DNA of 64,000 nucleotides, taken from the NCBI GenBank assembly GCA_012934845.2, contig WNNJ02001468.1, positions 245,697-309,696 of the forward strand, read 5' to 3'. Below are positions 45,856 through 57,552 of the stretch, one piece after another. Under the pieces are notes generated by a model that was not told the origin of the DNA, ran no database searches, and saw nothing but the letters and a program-made list of their open reading frames with translations. A program made the translations under genes and the position numbers. Numbering within the stretch: the stretch's first letter is position 1; every line of letters starts with the position of its first letter. This DNA is from Pomphorhynchus laevis. Lineage: Eukaryota > Acanthocephala > Palaeacanthocephala > Echinorhynchida > Pomphorhynchidae.

Positions 45856-48054
45856 TTTTTAAAAGGATTTATTTTTAAATGGCAAATGCGTGCCGGCGCA
45901 CGCTTACATGACCACAACAACAAAAAACACAAAAATCTAAGTCATTTGTCTAGGTAGGAACGGATGAGCGATTTGAATGTGATAAAGGAAGTAGAGCGGC
46001 GGAGGTCGATAGGAAGCTAATTCCAGGCGAGGAGGCGGCGACGAAGAAGGATCGGAGCCCGAAGTTGTTGGAGTAATTGGAAACGTGGATTAAGATGGAA
46101 TGACCGGGAACGCAGCGATGGAGAGGTGGGGTGAGTGTCGTCTGAGAAAGAAAGGTTGACGAACGACGGGGAGTCGACAGTGATAAGACGAACAATGACG
46201 ATTAGAAGGCAAATTTGGATACGGATGTGGATGGTGAGCCAGAAGAATTGAGCAAGATATGTGAATGTGTGGTCGAAGCGACAGAGACTTAGGAGCTCTC
46301 GATCGGCGGAATTGATTATGCGTTGTGGGGGTAAAATGATGGATTTTGAAGAATTGGCGAACAGGCTGAGGTAGTAATCTATTTTAAGGAACAGAAGCGA
46401 TGAGAGAAGATACATACAAGAAGGAAGTCGATAAGAGGGCCGATACGGCGTATGTCACGGATAATTAAGTTAAACGAGCGGACCTTGTCGTGGACGAAAT
46501 GTTTAAAAGAAAGGCAATCATTAAAATGAAATCTTAAGAAAATGAGATCGTGGACTATAAGGATGATTGATGAAGCAAAATATACAGGGGGAAGATATAT
46601 GTAAGGTTGACGGGGGAGGATCCACATTATTTTGGACTTGTCTAGGTTTAGAACGAGATGAAAATAGGAGAAACGTTTGTAGATAGAAGAAAGACAGTTG
46701 GAGGCAGAAATGCCGATATCGTGTATGCGATAGGGAGTCATGAGTATATCTAAGTATGTCATCGGCGTATTGGATGAAGTTAAAGGAGTAAGGTTTGGTA
46801 AACGAAGAGAAATCGTCAAGCAGAAGAGAGAAAAGCAAGGAACCTAGGACTGAACCTTGTGAGACCCCGCAAGAAATAGGGATGTGAGGAGAGGATGAGA
46901 AATTTAAACAAACTCTAAAAGAATGGTCGGACAGAACGGATTTTAGTATGTGAGTAGGCAGGGAATCGGAAGGTGAGGTTTTGTTGGGCAAGGACATGAG
47001 GACAGGTGAGACTTCGGTAGGTGAGAAAGGGATAAGATGAAAGAGGTTCGGGAGGATGAGGCTAGGCGAGGCAGAGTGGGATAGGGTTGAGACCAGGGAG
47101 TGAGAGAGCAACATGGATACTTTGGTCTGAAGAAATGACGAATAATCATGGGAATTGATGTTTCGGTGAGGCAGAAGAGATCGATGGATTGCTTGGTAAA
47201 TAGGTTGATGGTATGATAAGATTTATAGTAGAATAGATAGTCTTGAAAACGCCTAGGCGGAAACCGTGTGTGATGGTTAAAGGAACTAGCGTAGAATACA
47301 CACAGGGGAGATGGAGTGTCATTGAATTTTGGGGCGGGTGTGGACAACTTATAACTTTCTAACGATGTTTCGGATGGAGAGAGATATTTTGCCGTTTTCT
47401 TCGCGACGGCGTTTTTCGATGCGGACAGAAGAGATTTGAGCGATTTCGGAATGTCGTGCGATCGGGGAAAATGCGAGTGAATGAAGATGGCATGATTTTA
47501 AATCGTTAGGAGAGGACAGAGGACGCGTGAGAGCGATGTTTGAAAACAATTTTCAGGAGGGGGGCTGAAGAGGATTCGATTGAGGAGATTTGTTTAGATG
47601 GATGAAGCGACAAGAGAGATGTCGTTGAAAAAGTTAGGTTTATCCCCAGGAAAAGTGACGAGAGGATGGATCTGAAGGAGAAAACATCGTGGTTGGACGT
47701 GCTTGTGGAGATAAGGTGTATGGGGTGATATTAGTGACGATGACGTATCGATCGCGGAAGGAAAACGTTTCAGTAAAGGAGGACGAGTGACGTGAGTGGG
47801 TGAGATCACGATAGGAGAGCTGTCAGTTTAAGATATGGAGGGGGAAGGTTGACAGAGGAAACAAATAGAGGATAAAGATAATATAGAGGGTGACAATCGA
47901 TGTGAGGAAAGGTTATGAGTGGAAGGATTGTGGAGGTTGGTGGAGGTGATTTTGATTAAACAATGTAGGTTATTGAGAAACGAGACAGGAGGGACGGGAC
48001 GGGGGTGTCGGGGAGTAAAACTGAGATGTGGTAGGAAGTGTATATGGTGACGAT
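45856..48054 (-). mobile_element. CR1-like LINE, copy B (internally deleted, decayed)
   Basis: Same family as the copy at 55-57.9 kb. On the minus strand it keeps the ORF1-like end (SEIAQISSVRIEKRRREENG), the endonuclease start (KQSIDLFCLTETS), then jumps to the RT thumb-side linker (SLPNKTSPSDSLPTHILKS), GVSQGSVLGSLLF, the catalytic QYADDILRYTHD, the LVLNLDKSKIMWILPRQ strand and the C-terminal part. Most of the endonuclease and the first RT motifs are missing. Several frame changes. The 3' end carries the family hairpin (CGTGCGCCGGCACG, 45889-45902 region) and an AAATAAAT tail. Confidence 0.85.
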
Positions 48055-48059
48055 TAATC

Positions 48060-48205
48060 ATGGTTTATATAAAAATGCTACTTATGATGATGTGATGGTA
48101 TTAAGCTATTAAAAATGCCTCAAACCGATTGGGATTTTATACGCCACGATATGTGTAGTTGTGGTTCGGTATAAGTGCTTGATGCTATTATCATTTTTAA
48201 TTTGT
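48060..48205 (+). repeat. direct repeat flanking LINE copy B, right
   Basis: Partner of 45703-45855. It begins directly where LINE copy B ends. Confidence 0.85.
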
Positions 48206-48355
48206 ATACTAATCATTTGTATACTGATTGTATACCTTGTCTGTATACTAATCGAAAAATGTATAGATTTATAAATTATTTAAATTGTAGTATTGGTTCA
48301 ACAAATAAAAGGGCTAAATAAATTTAGTGGTTATAAATAGTTGATAATGATCCAT

Positions 48356-48551
48356 TATTGATAAAGAATTATTGTAGCTCGATCAAAAACAGGAAAAATT
48401 TTATTGGATATTTCGCTAATCTCTGTTAGCATCTTCAGAAAATTACAGTGCTTCTTTTTAAAAAACTGTAATTTTCTGAAGATGCTAAGAGAGGTTAGCG
48501 AAATATCAAATATAAATTTTCCAATTTTTTGATCCATCTACAATAATTCTG
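48356..48551. mobile_element. foldback (palindromic) element, copy 1
   Basis: The two halves are near-perfect inverted repeats: AGAATTATTGTAGCTCGATC, GATATTTCGCTAA, CATCTTCAGAAAATTACAG, a ~20-base centre, then the complement in reverse order. No coding capacity. A sister copy lies at 50630-50812. Confidence 0.85.
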
Positions 48552-49126
48552 AATTCAATGGTTTTGGATATATGAGTAGCATAGGTATCGGATTAAGTAA
48601 TATAGATTTGCTTTTATAGTGTGGCTATAAGGAAATAGTGTTTGATTTAAATCGCACAACCTCAAACGAGGTGATCACAGAGTGCTTTACTAATGAACCA
48701 TTAGCTTCGATTGTTAACTGTTTCAATACAAATTTTCATGACTCATTATTGTTTATTACTCGTCCATTGGTTTGATCCCTTATTCCGTTATTTTAATCGC
48801 ACAACCCCAAACGAGGTGATCACATAGTTATCGAAGAAATAAATCGCTCGTTAAGTCGAAATTAATAATAAATGCTTTAAATTTGTGAATATATCTTATG
48901 GCCTAAATCTACAAAATGTCTATGTTCTAGGCGAAAATATTATAACTAAAAATGACGGATATTTGGGCGACATTATTAATGATACTTTCAGAACGCGTTA
49001 CAATATCGACTTTGTAAGTGAATCTGCGGTCGTCTTATATATACAATAAACAAGCGCTTTTAATTAATCAGCCCCTATGTGCCATACAATTTTTGAACCT
49101 ATTTTATTTTTCCCCATGGATAAACG
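48552..49126. other. intergenic, small duplication
   Basis: TTTAAATCGCACAACCTCAA ... ACGAGGTGATCACA near 48650-48680 recurs as TTTTAATCGCACAACCCCAA near 48791-48810. No gene seen. Confidence 0.55.
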
Positions 49127-50066
49127 GTTTATTCCCCCACAACGAAAATTAAAAAATATCAATTTATTCTTAACAAATAAAGCACAATAATAAAGGTTCT
49201 TGCACAATTCTTATCCCTCCATATCCACTCTTTTGGATATAAATCTAGAATATCCTTAGTTACTCCTCTAATATTTTTTAATTTCATTTTACACTTATTC
49301 CAGTGTGACTCGATATGTTGAGTATGCACGTTATATTGTGGATTTACGAAATTAATACTATGGTTTAATGTACCATGCTCAAAACTTAGGTTGCTGGTTA
49401 TTCCTCGATAGCCCACTCATCACTGTATAATATCGTTCTGTTTTACATGCGTGTATCTCTGTCCCTTCTACATCACACATAAGATAGCGCAGGTATGTAA
49501 CTTATAATAACTATACCAAAAACACACTTGTTACCATTTGGACTTCTCCCTTTGTTGTATTTTACTTTGAAATCGAACTTGCTTTCATCGATTTGACATA
49601 TTATTTCTGCTCCTCCCAATTTAATTGGGTTTTGTTCAAAGGATTTCTTTATAAGAACTCCAATTTGTTTATAGAACTTGACTGTGGTGTTTTTTAAGTC
49701 AATACTCATCCATCGTATCATTTACTTATTTTGTTTTGCAAAACAATAAACCTGATTAAATTAAAATCAGATTATTTTATTTAAAAAAATTAACTCAGAT
49801 TATATTGTAGCAATTTATTGCCACTCCTTACTTGTCCGGTGTTGATTGCGATCTTTATTATAGCATATTAAGACAGCACCGAAACTTATTATCTTGCACT
49901 TTCTCTCTCGCATGTTTATTAAACAAAAGTCAAACTTGTCTTTTTAATATGCCCTTCTTTTTGTAAAATTCTAGGATTTCATCCTCACTATATGCTAGTA
50001 TAGGCTCCAATGTATTAAAAAATTTCATTATTATTTATTTCCCTCTGGGGTGAAAATAAACCCGAT
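49127..50066 (-). mobile_element. Merlin-type DNA transposon (ISXO2-like transposase), degraded
   Basis: Minus strand, from ~50030: ILAYSEDEILEFYKKKGILK (N-terminal part), then 49721-49473 with IRWMSIDLKNTTVKFYKQI and GGAEIICQIDESKFDFKVKY (first catalytic Asp in IDESKF, then GRSPNG..CVFG), and 49416-49159 with GYRGITSNLSFEHGTLNHSI, VHTQHIESHWNKCKMKLK and KEWIWRD. This is the ISXO2-like DDE domain of Merlin elements; the IES/W-N region is well kept. Ends look like imperfect inverted repeats (GGTTTATTCCCCCAC at 49127 side, GGGTTTATTTTCACCCC read inwards from ~50066). One frame break and a lost middle Asp region make it non-functional. Confidence 0.8.
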
Positions 50067-50629
50067 CCAAATTTTTGACTGATAAGACCACTTTTAGAAT
50101 ATCCGGCACCATCTACATTTCAATGTACATTCGGTGATGTCGCTGAACTTGAACACATTGCGTGATGCTTTACCTAATCATGTAGATTCTTGAGTTGTCT
50201 GCCATGAGAATGAATGTTCGAGAGCATGATAAGAATGAACAGTTAGAATGAATGTTCGAGATCATAATAAGCTCCCTCGTCATTCTTAACTTTCATATAA
50301 TGCATTAAAAGCGTATAATTATTTGTCAGATGCATATTCGGCATCAATGACCAAACAAAATTCCAAACGAAATATATTGTTTGCTCCATAAAAGCTTCCG
50401 GTTTAGATCGTCAATAATTAACAGGAAATTATAGGACGGTTCTCTAAAATACAGTAGAATCATAATTTATATTGTCTCTTTATTAAAGAATTTATTTTAG
50501 AAAGCAGTAATATAGAGAACAAAATAATAACGAAAGTTTTAAAGTATTTATTAAAAAAAGCAGTTTAAAATATTTACAAAGTATTTACTGAAATATCACG
50601 TCTAAACTTAAATTAAAGATAATTAAGAA
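50067..50629. other. intergenic
   Basis: AGAATGAATGTTCGAGA occurs twice (about 50208 and 50245). Otherwise no signal. Confidence 0.5.
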
Positions 50630-50812
50630 TTATTGGAGCTGGATCAAATAAAGGAGAAAACTTTTATTTGATATTTCGTTAACCTCTTTTAGCATCTCCA
50701 GAAAATTATAGTAATCTCTGTAATTGTAATTATCTGAAGATGCTAACATAAGTTAGCGAAATATCAAATAAAAGTTTCCTTTTTTAAATTTGATACAGCT
50801 CCGATAATTCTT
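50630..50812. mobile_element. foldback (palindromic) element, copy 2
   Basis: Same family as 48356-48551: AGAATTATTGGAGCTGGATC, GATATTTCGTTAACCTC, CATCTCCAGAAAATTAT, then the facing half ending GATACAGCTCCGATAATTCT. The two copies stand on either side of the Merlin transposon. Confidence 0.85.
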
Positions 50813-51635
50813 CATTAATAATGGATTTATCAACTATGTAAAATATTATTTTCAGTAAAATGTATATATTTTGCTCGCTTACTTCTTTAAATAACAAAGC
50901 ATTATTAAAATATATATCATTATATATATATATTGTATACTTTTGGCTCTTTAAATTCAATATTTTGTAATTGTTAAAATTTTAAATAATGGATAAGTAA
51001 AAAATGCTAATACGAAAAAATATTAATATTATAATATATTTTATATTAAATTATTATATATTAACATATATTATATGATACATAACTTCAGTGTTAATAT
51101 CAAGTCAAAATTTTATAAACTAATCCAGAATAAACTGGACTCTTAAAAATAACTTTACCTTGAATTTGGCTAAATCCAATATAATTTGCTTTGTTCTGAA
51201 ATCACATTCGTATAGGGTTAGCTGTTAAAACAACTTTGGTTGGATTAACCAAAGATTGCTTAGTTAACATCGTAAGATACTTTTATCCAACAATTTATCT
51301 TGGTAAAGTCACTATATGACGTCAAAAATGATCTAGCCGACAATTCCGTATTCGTGATTAAAGAAAGCTGGGTTTAACACAAAATAAGCTAAAGATTATA
51401 TACAATGACACAATTCGTTATGTGCTTAATATATAATTTATTGATTTAAATATAGTAATGACAATTCATCTAACAGATGAAAGAATATGTGGGCTAAAGT
51501 TCAGATTACTATGTGATGTGCAATCGTCTGTTTTCAAAAAAATTGATTGATTGATCATACATAAATATATATTTATATAAATATAAATTTATTTAAATAT
51601 ACATTTATATTAAAATTTGATCCGTACATTTCTCT
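50813..51635. other. AT-rich intergenic DNA
   Basis: No exon or clear repeat seen. Confidence 0.55.
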
Positions 51636-52165
51636 TTTATTAGTTTCAAAATGCTTTCCAGATTGGCCTTTTCGTCAATTCTCCAAAATCCATCATCCTA
51701 CCGTTCGAGTGCTCCTACATCTCCTTCGCTTCGACCACACATCCCCATATCTTGCCCAACTCTCCTGGCCCACCATTCTCATCCGCATCCAACTAAGCAT
51801 TCTCGTCACTTTTCGTCTCATCGCTGTCGGCTCTCCATCGTTCATCATCCTTCCTTTCTTAGACGACACTCGTCCCACCTCTCTATCACTGCGTTCCCGT
51901 CATTCCCTCCTACTCCACGTTCCCAATTACTCCAGCAACTACCGTCTCCGATTTTTCCTCGTCGTTGCCCCTCGCCTGGAATCAGCTCCCTCTCGACGTC
52001 CGCCGCGCTCCCTCCTTTAATGCATTCAAATGGCGCCTCCGAACCCACCACCTCGACACATGATTTAGATTTTTGTTTTTTTTTGTTGTTATAGTTACGT
52101 AAGCGTGCGCTGGATGCATTTGTCACGTAAAAATAAATCTTTTTTGAAGAGGAATTGGAAAGTCT
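51636..52165 (+). mobile_element. CR1-like LINE, copy C (3' end only)
   Basis: Plus strand; encodes LRFDHTSPYLAQLSWPTILI, PSFIILPFLDDTRPTSLSLR and LLLHVPNYSSNYRLRFFLVV, matching the C-terminal end of the RT protein of the copy at 55 kb. Its 3' tail has TAAGCGTGCGCTGGATGCAT and AAAATAAATC. 5'-truncated, with frame changes. Confidence 0.85.
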
Positions 52166-52867
52166 ACTATCACAAACCATTCCCTTTGCACTGGTCACGT
52201 AATTGTGTTTGATGATGTTACAATGCTATATCAAGAAAGACGATATGGAAACCGCTTGAGATGCGAGGCTGTTGAAGCCTACTCTCAATGATCAGAATGT
52301 ATTTAGATCATCGACTATCAATTAAAATAATTCTACCAAATAAATATATCTAATTTGGTGTGGTATTGAATTTTTCTTGCTTGACGTTGTTTTGTTGCAC
52401 ATTCCTATTTTTTCTTTATACAATAGATGTCCTTGAAAATTTCTGCAAATGGTAGGCCAAATATTAAAAGAATTAATTATTTTCGTTTTAATGTTGGATA
52501 GAACCTTTTCTCCCAATAATTTATTCGAATAGTCTATTTTAACATAAACAGATCAAATATCGTTCTAAAATTTCTGAAGCTGAATATTTTGACTATTCCG
52601 TTACATATAACCGCAATTCCAATCGTTTTGTTATATTATGTTTTAGGTCCCTCAGGCACTTTGGTTCCTCCAACTTAAGTATGACGCGATTGAGACTCTG
52701 ATCTAAGGTAGACAACGAGTGGTTCAATTAGTTAGGTGTCGCATTGATGCTTATTGAAATATGATTCCTCGATCATTAAATCTGCAACTTTTCATCAGTG
52801 CCAACGGGATCTAAAATTTATTTACAATTATTACGCTATTTCCCTTGCAAATGCAAACACCCATAGT
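52166..52867. other. intergenic
   Basis: No gene or repeat recognised. Confidence 0.5.
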
Positions 52868-52932
52868 CATGTTCGTAGTCATGTAAGCGTGCGCCAGCAC
52901 GCATTTGCCAAGTAAAAATAAATCTTTTTTTA
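52868..52932 (+). mobile_element. CR1-like LINE 3' end, very short copy
   Basis: GTCATGTAAGCGTGCGCCAG, CACGCATTTGCCAAGTAAAAA, then TAAATC. Only the 3' hairpin and tail of the family. Confidence 0.8.
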
Positions 52933-53337
52933 TTATTTAAATTATAACACTCACCAAAGATAGATTGTGTTGTTGTCGATATTAAATAAAGGATAACTGT
53001 TGGCACCATTTCATAAATCTGAAACAAAATATAGATGAACAGACAGAAAACAAATATCTGCATTAGTTTAAGACTATTTTACGATTTAAATAAAAAGGTA
53101 ACCTTCACTGATGAATCTTTTCAAAGTTTTCATTCAGGTATTAAACATCAATTTAGCAAATTGTGGTTTCGAATAAAGATTACATTTCTTGGTGATCTAA
53201 GATTACAGCACTTTCTTCAAGTGATCTAATTTTTAACAAATGCACACTACGAACTACCTTATAATAAATTCCATACGATATGTAAACTTCTTAATGGATT
53301 TACTGATATAGTAGAACAATAAAAAATATTTTTCTAC

Positions 53338-53395
53338 TATATAAGCGTGCAGCTGGCACGCATTTACCACTTTAAATAAATTATTATATTTTTTT
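53338..53395 (+). mobile_element. CR1-like LINE 3' end, very short copy
   Basis: TATAAGCGTGCAGCTGGCAC, GCATTTACCAC and TTTAAATAAATTA; again only the hairpin and tail. Confidence 0.75.
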
Positions 53396-54904
53396 ATTTT
53401 ATTAATGGGCACTAAATTTAATATAAAATGTCAACAAAAGCATGTATTTACCGAAGGTCCATTAGTATTAGTAGCCCTCAATATCAAAAATTAAAAAAAT
53501 TAGTAATTTAAAAAATAAAAATAAGCATTTAATGTGTTGATATTTTGTGAAACTGCACTAATTGGCAAATCTTGAAATTGCACAAGTAGGAACATGACCA
53601 GATAATACACATTAGAGTTGGCATGTATATGAGACGTAGATAAATGATTTTCAATTTAATTTTCTTAATTATTTTAATTTTTCATATCCTTAACTAAATA
53701 TTTATAAAAAACATTATTTATAACTTTAAATAGAATCAAATTATTCCGCTGTCTTTGATCGGAATAACTCATAACATAAATTATGCCAATTGTAAACGAC
53801 CCGGTGTCCAAATTGCAAAGTTCTAGTGCGAATCATCATGTTATGACGTAGACAAAGTGAATGCCACATAACTTAGAGGTTGCTCTAAGATCTAACAACC
53901 CAGGCAATACTTGTCTCGGATTGTGGAGGATATGTCGCGTCATTCTAAAATCAGCAAAATCGCGAAGAATCGCTTACGAAGTTAAATTTAATGAACATAA
54001 TCTATTACGCATTGTATGACGTACATTAAATAACTTAAAACAGGCATAAATAAGAACCTTAAGTGGTTTCAGACCCATAAACTTGTAAGTACGGCAAAAA
54101 AGACTACCCCATGCATCGATTTAGTATACAACAAATCAGTATGTAATATGATAAATAAATCATGTATATTCATCACACCTAGATCCATGGCATAATCGTC
54201 TAAGCCTATAGATTGTTCATTAATATAAGATTTATAAGACGATATTGAAGACTAACGGCCTCTTATACTCAAATAAAAAATTACCAAGTTGTAGATTAGC
54301 ACAAGCCCAAGTATATCGTACCTCGGGGTATCTTACTTCAGGGTATCGTACCTTAGGGTATCGTGTCAGATGCAGGTATTTTTACAGAATCGTAACTTAG
54401 CTCGTCAGTAGCATACGCAGATATATCCATTGTGGGATATAGTATATGTAGGAGTAATAAAACAGACAAGCTTGGAGGAGGTGTAATCGCGTATATCATC
54501 TAAATACTTAATTTTAAATTGTTTAAACTCTTACCACATTAACCACAATGAAGCATTGTAGTTAATGGTATTAACAACATGATGATGGTATTATCCATTA
54601 GCCATGATGATGGATAATGGTATTGACTGTGTATCATTAGCCTAGATCGTTACATTTTTGATCAAATGATAAATTATATTAAATAAATTTAAATAATAAA
54701 TTTAATTTATTACTTTAATACTTAATTATATTTTAATAGCAATTTTTAAATATTAGAAATCGCTTTAATAATTCAGTTTTAGAAACATTGACAACAAAAA
54801 ACTTTAAAATGAAAACGAGCGATTCATAAAGAGGTTATCTAACAATTAAAACTCCTGCCGAATAGCATTAGGATGATCTGGAAAGCACATAATAAATAAA
54901 TAAT
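53396..54904. other. intergenic
   Basis: A four-unit tandem of 15 bp (TATCGTACCTTAGGG and variants) lies at about 54312-54366. ATGATGATGG and TGGTATT repeats cluster at 54540-54630. No gene seen. Confidence 0.55.
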
Positions 54905-54995
54905 ATAATACAAATTTATTTAATGTGGCAAATGCGTACAAGCTGTACGCTTACAAGTCCACAAACAAAAATGAGAAAGTCAAGCAGTTAAATTG

Positions 54996-56186
54996 TTAAA
55001 ATGGGATCGGATTTGTTCGTTTGAAGCACTGCAGGGAAGTTGATTGGCGCATATGAATGGGCAGATGATTCCACGATAGAGGAGCAGTCACCAGGAAGGA
55101 GCGGAGTCCAAAGGAGGTAGAGTAGTTTGGGACATGTAAAAGAAGGGAATTACAGGAACGCAAGGAACAGTAAACAGGACGAGAATTATCAAGAAAAGGA
55201 AGGTTGAGAAATGAAGGGGTATGAAAAGTTACAAGGCGGAAAGCAACGATAAGAAGACGAATTTGAACACGACAATAAATTGTAGGCAAATCGAGAGAAG
55301 CAAGATGGTAGGATGTATGATCAAAACGACGAAGACGGAGGAGAATTCGGACAGCTGCGTTGACGATGCGTTGTAGGGGAAGAAGAGTGGATTTAGGTGA
55401 GTTGGAAAATAGACTAAGACAATAATCGAGTCTAGAAAAAAGGAGAGAAGATATGAGAGTCATACAAGAAGGGAAATCGATCAATCTACGAACTTGACGG
55501 AGGTTGCGGAGTATCAAGGTAGATGAGCGTACTTTATCTCTAACGAAAGGTTTAAGTGAAAGTCGGTTGTCAAAATGGAAGCCTAGGAAAACGAGATTAT
55601 CAACGATAGGAAGAATTGTAGAATTTAATGATACGGAGGGAGGTTCTAAGCCGAGGCGTCGAGGTAGGATCCACATAATTTTGGATTTATCAGGATTCAG
55701 AGAAAGGCGAAGGGAAGAAAGATGATTGGAAATTGAGACAAGACAGTCCGAAGCGGAAACACTAAGATCGTGAATACGATAAACAGGTGCATGAGCATAG
55801 ATGAGAATGTCATCAGCATATTGCATAACATGGAAGTTAAATTTATGAGAAATCGAAGACAAAGGGCCTAATACGGAGCCTTGTGGAACAACGGACGAAA
55901 TGGACGAAGGATGAGAGAGAAGAGTTAGAATATACGCGAAATGTACGGTTTGATAGATATGAAGAAAACCATGATACAGTGGGTAAAGAGAAGCCATAAT
56001 CATGACGAAGGCGATGGAGAAGAATCGAGTGATCGACGATGTCAAAAGCAGACGATAGATTAGAGGAATAGAGATATGTATTAACTTGCTTAAGACCGAG
56101 ACGCTCAAGGAGTTTAGAGAGGGTTGGGAGAAGGTCAGAAGGAGAGGTTTTATTAGGTAATGACAGCAGAACCGAAGAAACTTCAT
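54996..56186 (-). CDS. LINE copy A, reverse transcriptase and C-terminal domain
   Basis: The useful part starts near 55930: SSVVPQGSVLGPL, catalytic MQYADDILIYAHAPVYRIHD, LRLSLNPDKSKIMWILPRR, LVFLGFHFDNRLSLKPFVRD, SRLDYCLSLFSNSPKSTLL and a C-terminal domain ending NHLPIHMRQSTSLQCFKRTN. Catalytic YADD is intact. The upstream 80 codons are in the wrong frame relative to the element, so one frame change lies in the overlap with the endonuclease frame. Confidence 0.88.
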   Translation of the reverse strand: MKFLRFCCHYLIKPLLLTFSQPSLNSLSVSVLSKLIHISIPLIYRLLLTSSITRFFSIAFVMIMASLYPLYHGFLHIYQTVHFAYILTLLSHPSSISSVVPQGSVLGPLSSISHKFNFHVMQYADDILIYAHAPVYRIHDLSVSASDCLVSISNHLSSLRLSLNPDKSKIMWILPRRLGLEPPSVSLNSTILPIVDNLVFLGFHFDNRLSLKPFVRDKVRSSTLILRNLRQVRRLIDFPSCMTLISSLLFSRLDYCLSLFSNSPKSTLLPLQRIVNAAVRILLRLRRFDHTSYHLASLDLPTIYCRVQIRLLIVAFRLVTFHTPSFLNLPFLDNSRPVYCSLRSCNSLLLHVPNYSTSFGLRSFLVTAPLSWNHLPIHMRQSTSLQCFKRTNPIPF

Positions 56187-57552
56187 CAGACGAAACGGGA
56201 AGAAGGTGTAATAGTTCTGGGAGGGAAGTATTTAAAGATAAGAGTGGGTACAAGGGGGCTATGGGTAGTAGGGAAAGTAAATTAGATAACTTAGTTTGTA
56301 GATAAGAAGAAAATTCATCAGGATTTGTATTACAAGGGGATGATGATCGTGAAAGAATTGAGTTTAAGATTTTCCAATGAGATTTAGAGTTGGAAGATGA
56401 CTCGAGTTGATTTCGCCAAAAGAGAGTACGTTTAGTACGTATAAGAATGATATGTGAACGGCGTTGAGAAAAGTAGGAATCACGAAGATTTGGAGGGAGT
56501 GAGTTGGGTGAACGTTTAAGAAAGCGTTTATACATACGAAAAGAGTGACGGAGGCGACGCTTAGAAAGACTACAGTCAGAATCGAACCAGGGAGCATGGC
56601 GCAAGCGCTGGGAACGTCGAAGTCGACTAGGCAGAAGGTTATTGAGGATCGACGTAAGTTCAGAATCAAACAGAATGCAGAGATCATCGGGAGATGTATA
56701 GTTAAGAAGAATTGAAAAGAGCGAAGAATTGGGTAAGGCTGGGCAGAGAATAGTGAAATCGAGAAGTTTCCAGGATCGACTTGGTGTGGATAATGGTGGA
56801 GGTGGAGAAGGAGGATGGGGACGAGTAAGAGTAAGAGTGACAAGGAAATGATCGGACAAACCAGGATCAGTAATTGACAAGGAGGTATAGTCATTAAAGC
56901 AGTTAGGAACAGCAATGATGTCGAGAGCACCGCCGAGAATATGAGTTGGGATTGTTGAAAGAAATTTATAGTTAAAATCAGAAAAAAGATTAGTTAAAGT
57001 GATAGAGTCAGAGTCAGACGGGCGATCAAGACGAATGTTAAAGTCACCGAGAACAAAAGAAGGAGTATAAGACAATGAACAGTGAGACATTAGATCTGCA
57101 AGGTCGTTAAAGAAGATACGTGATGGGGCAACTGAACCTGGACGGTATACAATCACAAGTTCCAGAGAGAAAGGCGTTGATAATCTGCATATGAGTAATT
57201 CGAACGAAGTGTAACGGATGTTAACGTTGATTTTACGTAAAGACATTGGGTGACGAGCAATGGCAACAATACCGCCATGGTTAAACGCAGTAGATGTATG
57301 AGATGTAATTTGACGAGCTGATTCAACTAGAGAACAACCAGAGCGATATAGACTACGAATAGCAAGATCGTCATAGTCAGAGGGCCAGGATTCGGTAATG
57401 CAGAGAATATCGATAGATAATTGATCGAAGATATCGAGAAGCATATCAGCTTTATGAAGAATGGAGCGAGTATTGAATAGACTAAGACGAAAAGTATGCT
57501 TAGGAGCGAGATCGACTAGCGAAGAAGACAAGGGGGAGAGATGGGACGCCAT
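55843..57552 (-). CDS. LINE copy A, APE-type endonuclease and start of reverse transcriptase
   Basis: 569 codons. Endonuclease landmarks in order: LSLFNTRSILHKADMLLDIF (~30-50), DILCITESW (~55), GGIVAIARH, VIVYRPGS (~135), SFVLGDFNIRLDRP (~165), GGALDIIAV, GLSDHFLVTLTL (~230), the full APE-like set N, E, Y, D-N, SDH. Later SLPNKTSPSDLLPTLSKLL and LSSAFDIVDHSILLHRLRHD with the first RT Asp. The frame ends soon after YLSNRTFRVYSN, where it shifts into the next part. Confidence 0.88.
   Translation of the reverse strand: MASHLSPLSSSLVDLAPKHTFRLSLFNTRSILHKADMLLDIFDQLSIDILCITESWPSDYDDLAIRSLYRSGCSLVESARQITSHTSTAFNHGGIVAIARHPMSLRKINVNIRYTSFELLICRLSTPFSLELVIVYRPGSVAPSRIFFNDLADLMSHCSLSYTPSFVLGDFNIRLDRPSDSDSITLTNLFSDFNYKFLSTIPTHILGGALDIIAVPNCFNDYTSLSITDPGLSDHFLVTLTLTRPHPPSPPPPLSTPSRSWKLLDFTILCPALPNSSLFSILLNYTSPDDLCILFDSELTSILNNLLPSRLRRSQRLRHAPWFDSDCSLSKRRLRHSFRMYKRFLKRSPNSLPPNLRDSYFSQRRSHIILIRTKRTLFWRNQLESSSNSKSHWKILNSILSRSSSPCNTNPDEFSSYLQTKLSNLLSLLPIAPLYPLLSLNTSLPELLHLLPVSSDEVSSVLLSLPNKTSPSDLLPTLSKLLERLGLKQVNTYLYSSNLSSAFDIVDHSILLHRLRHDYGFSLPTVSWFSSYLSNRTFRVYSNSSLSSFVHFVRCSTRLRIRPFVFDFS

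Noticed and set aside
51693-51878. Frames on the minus strand of LINE copy C and the plus strand of copy A
   Set aside because: Shadows of the LINE reverse transcriptase frame on the other strand.
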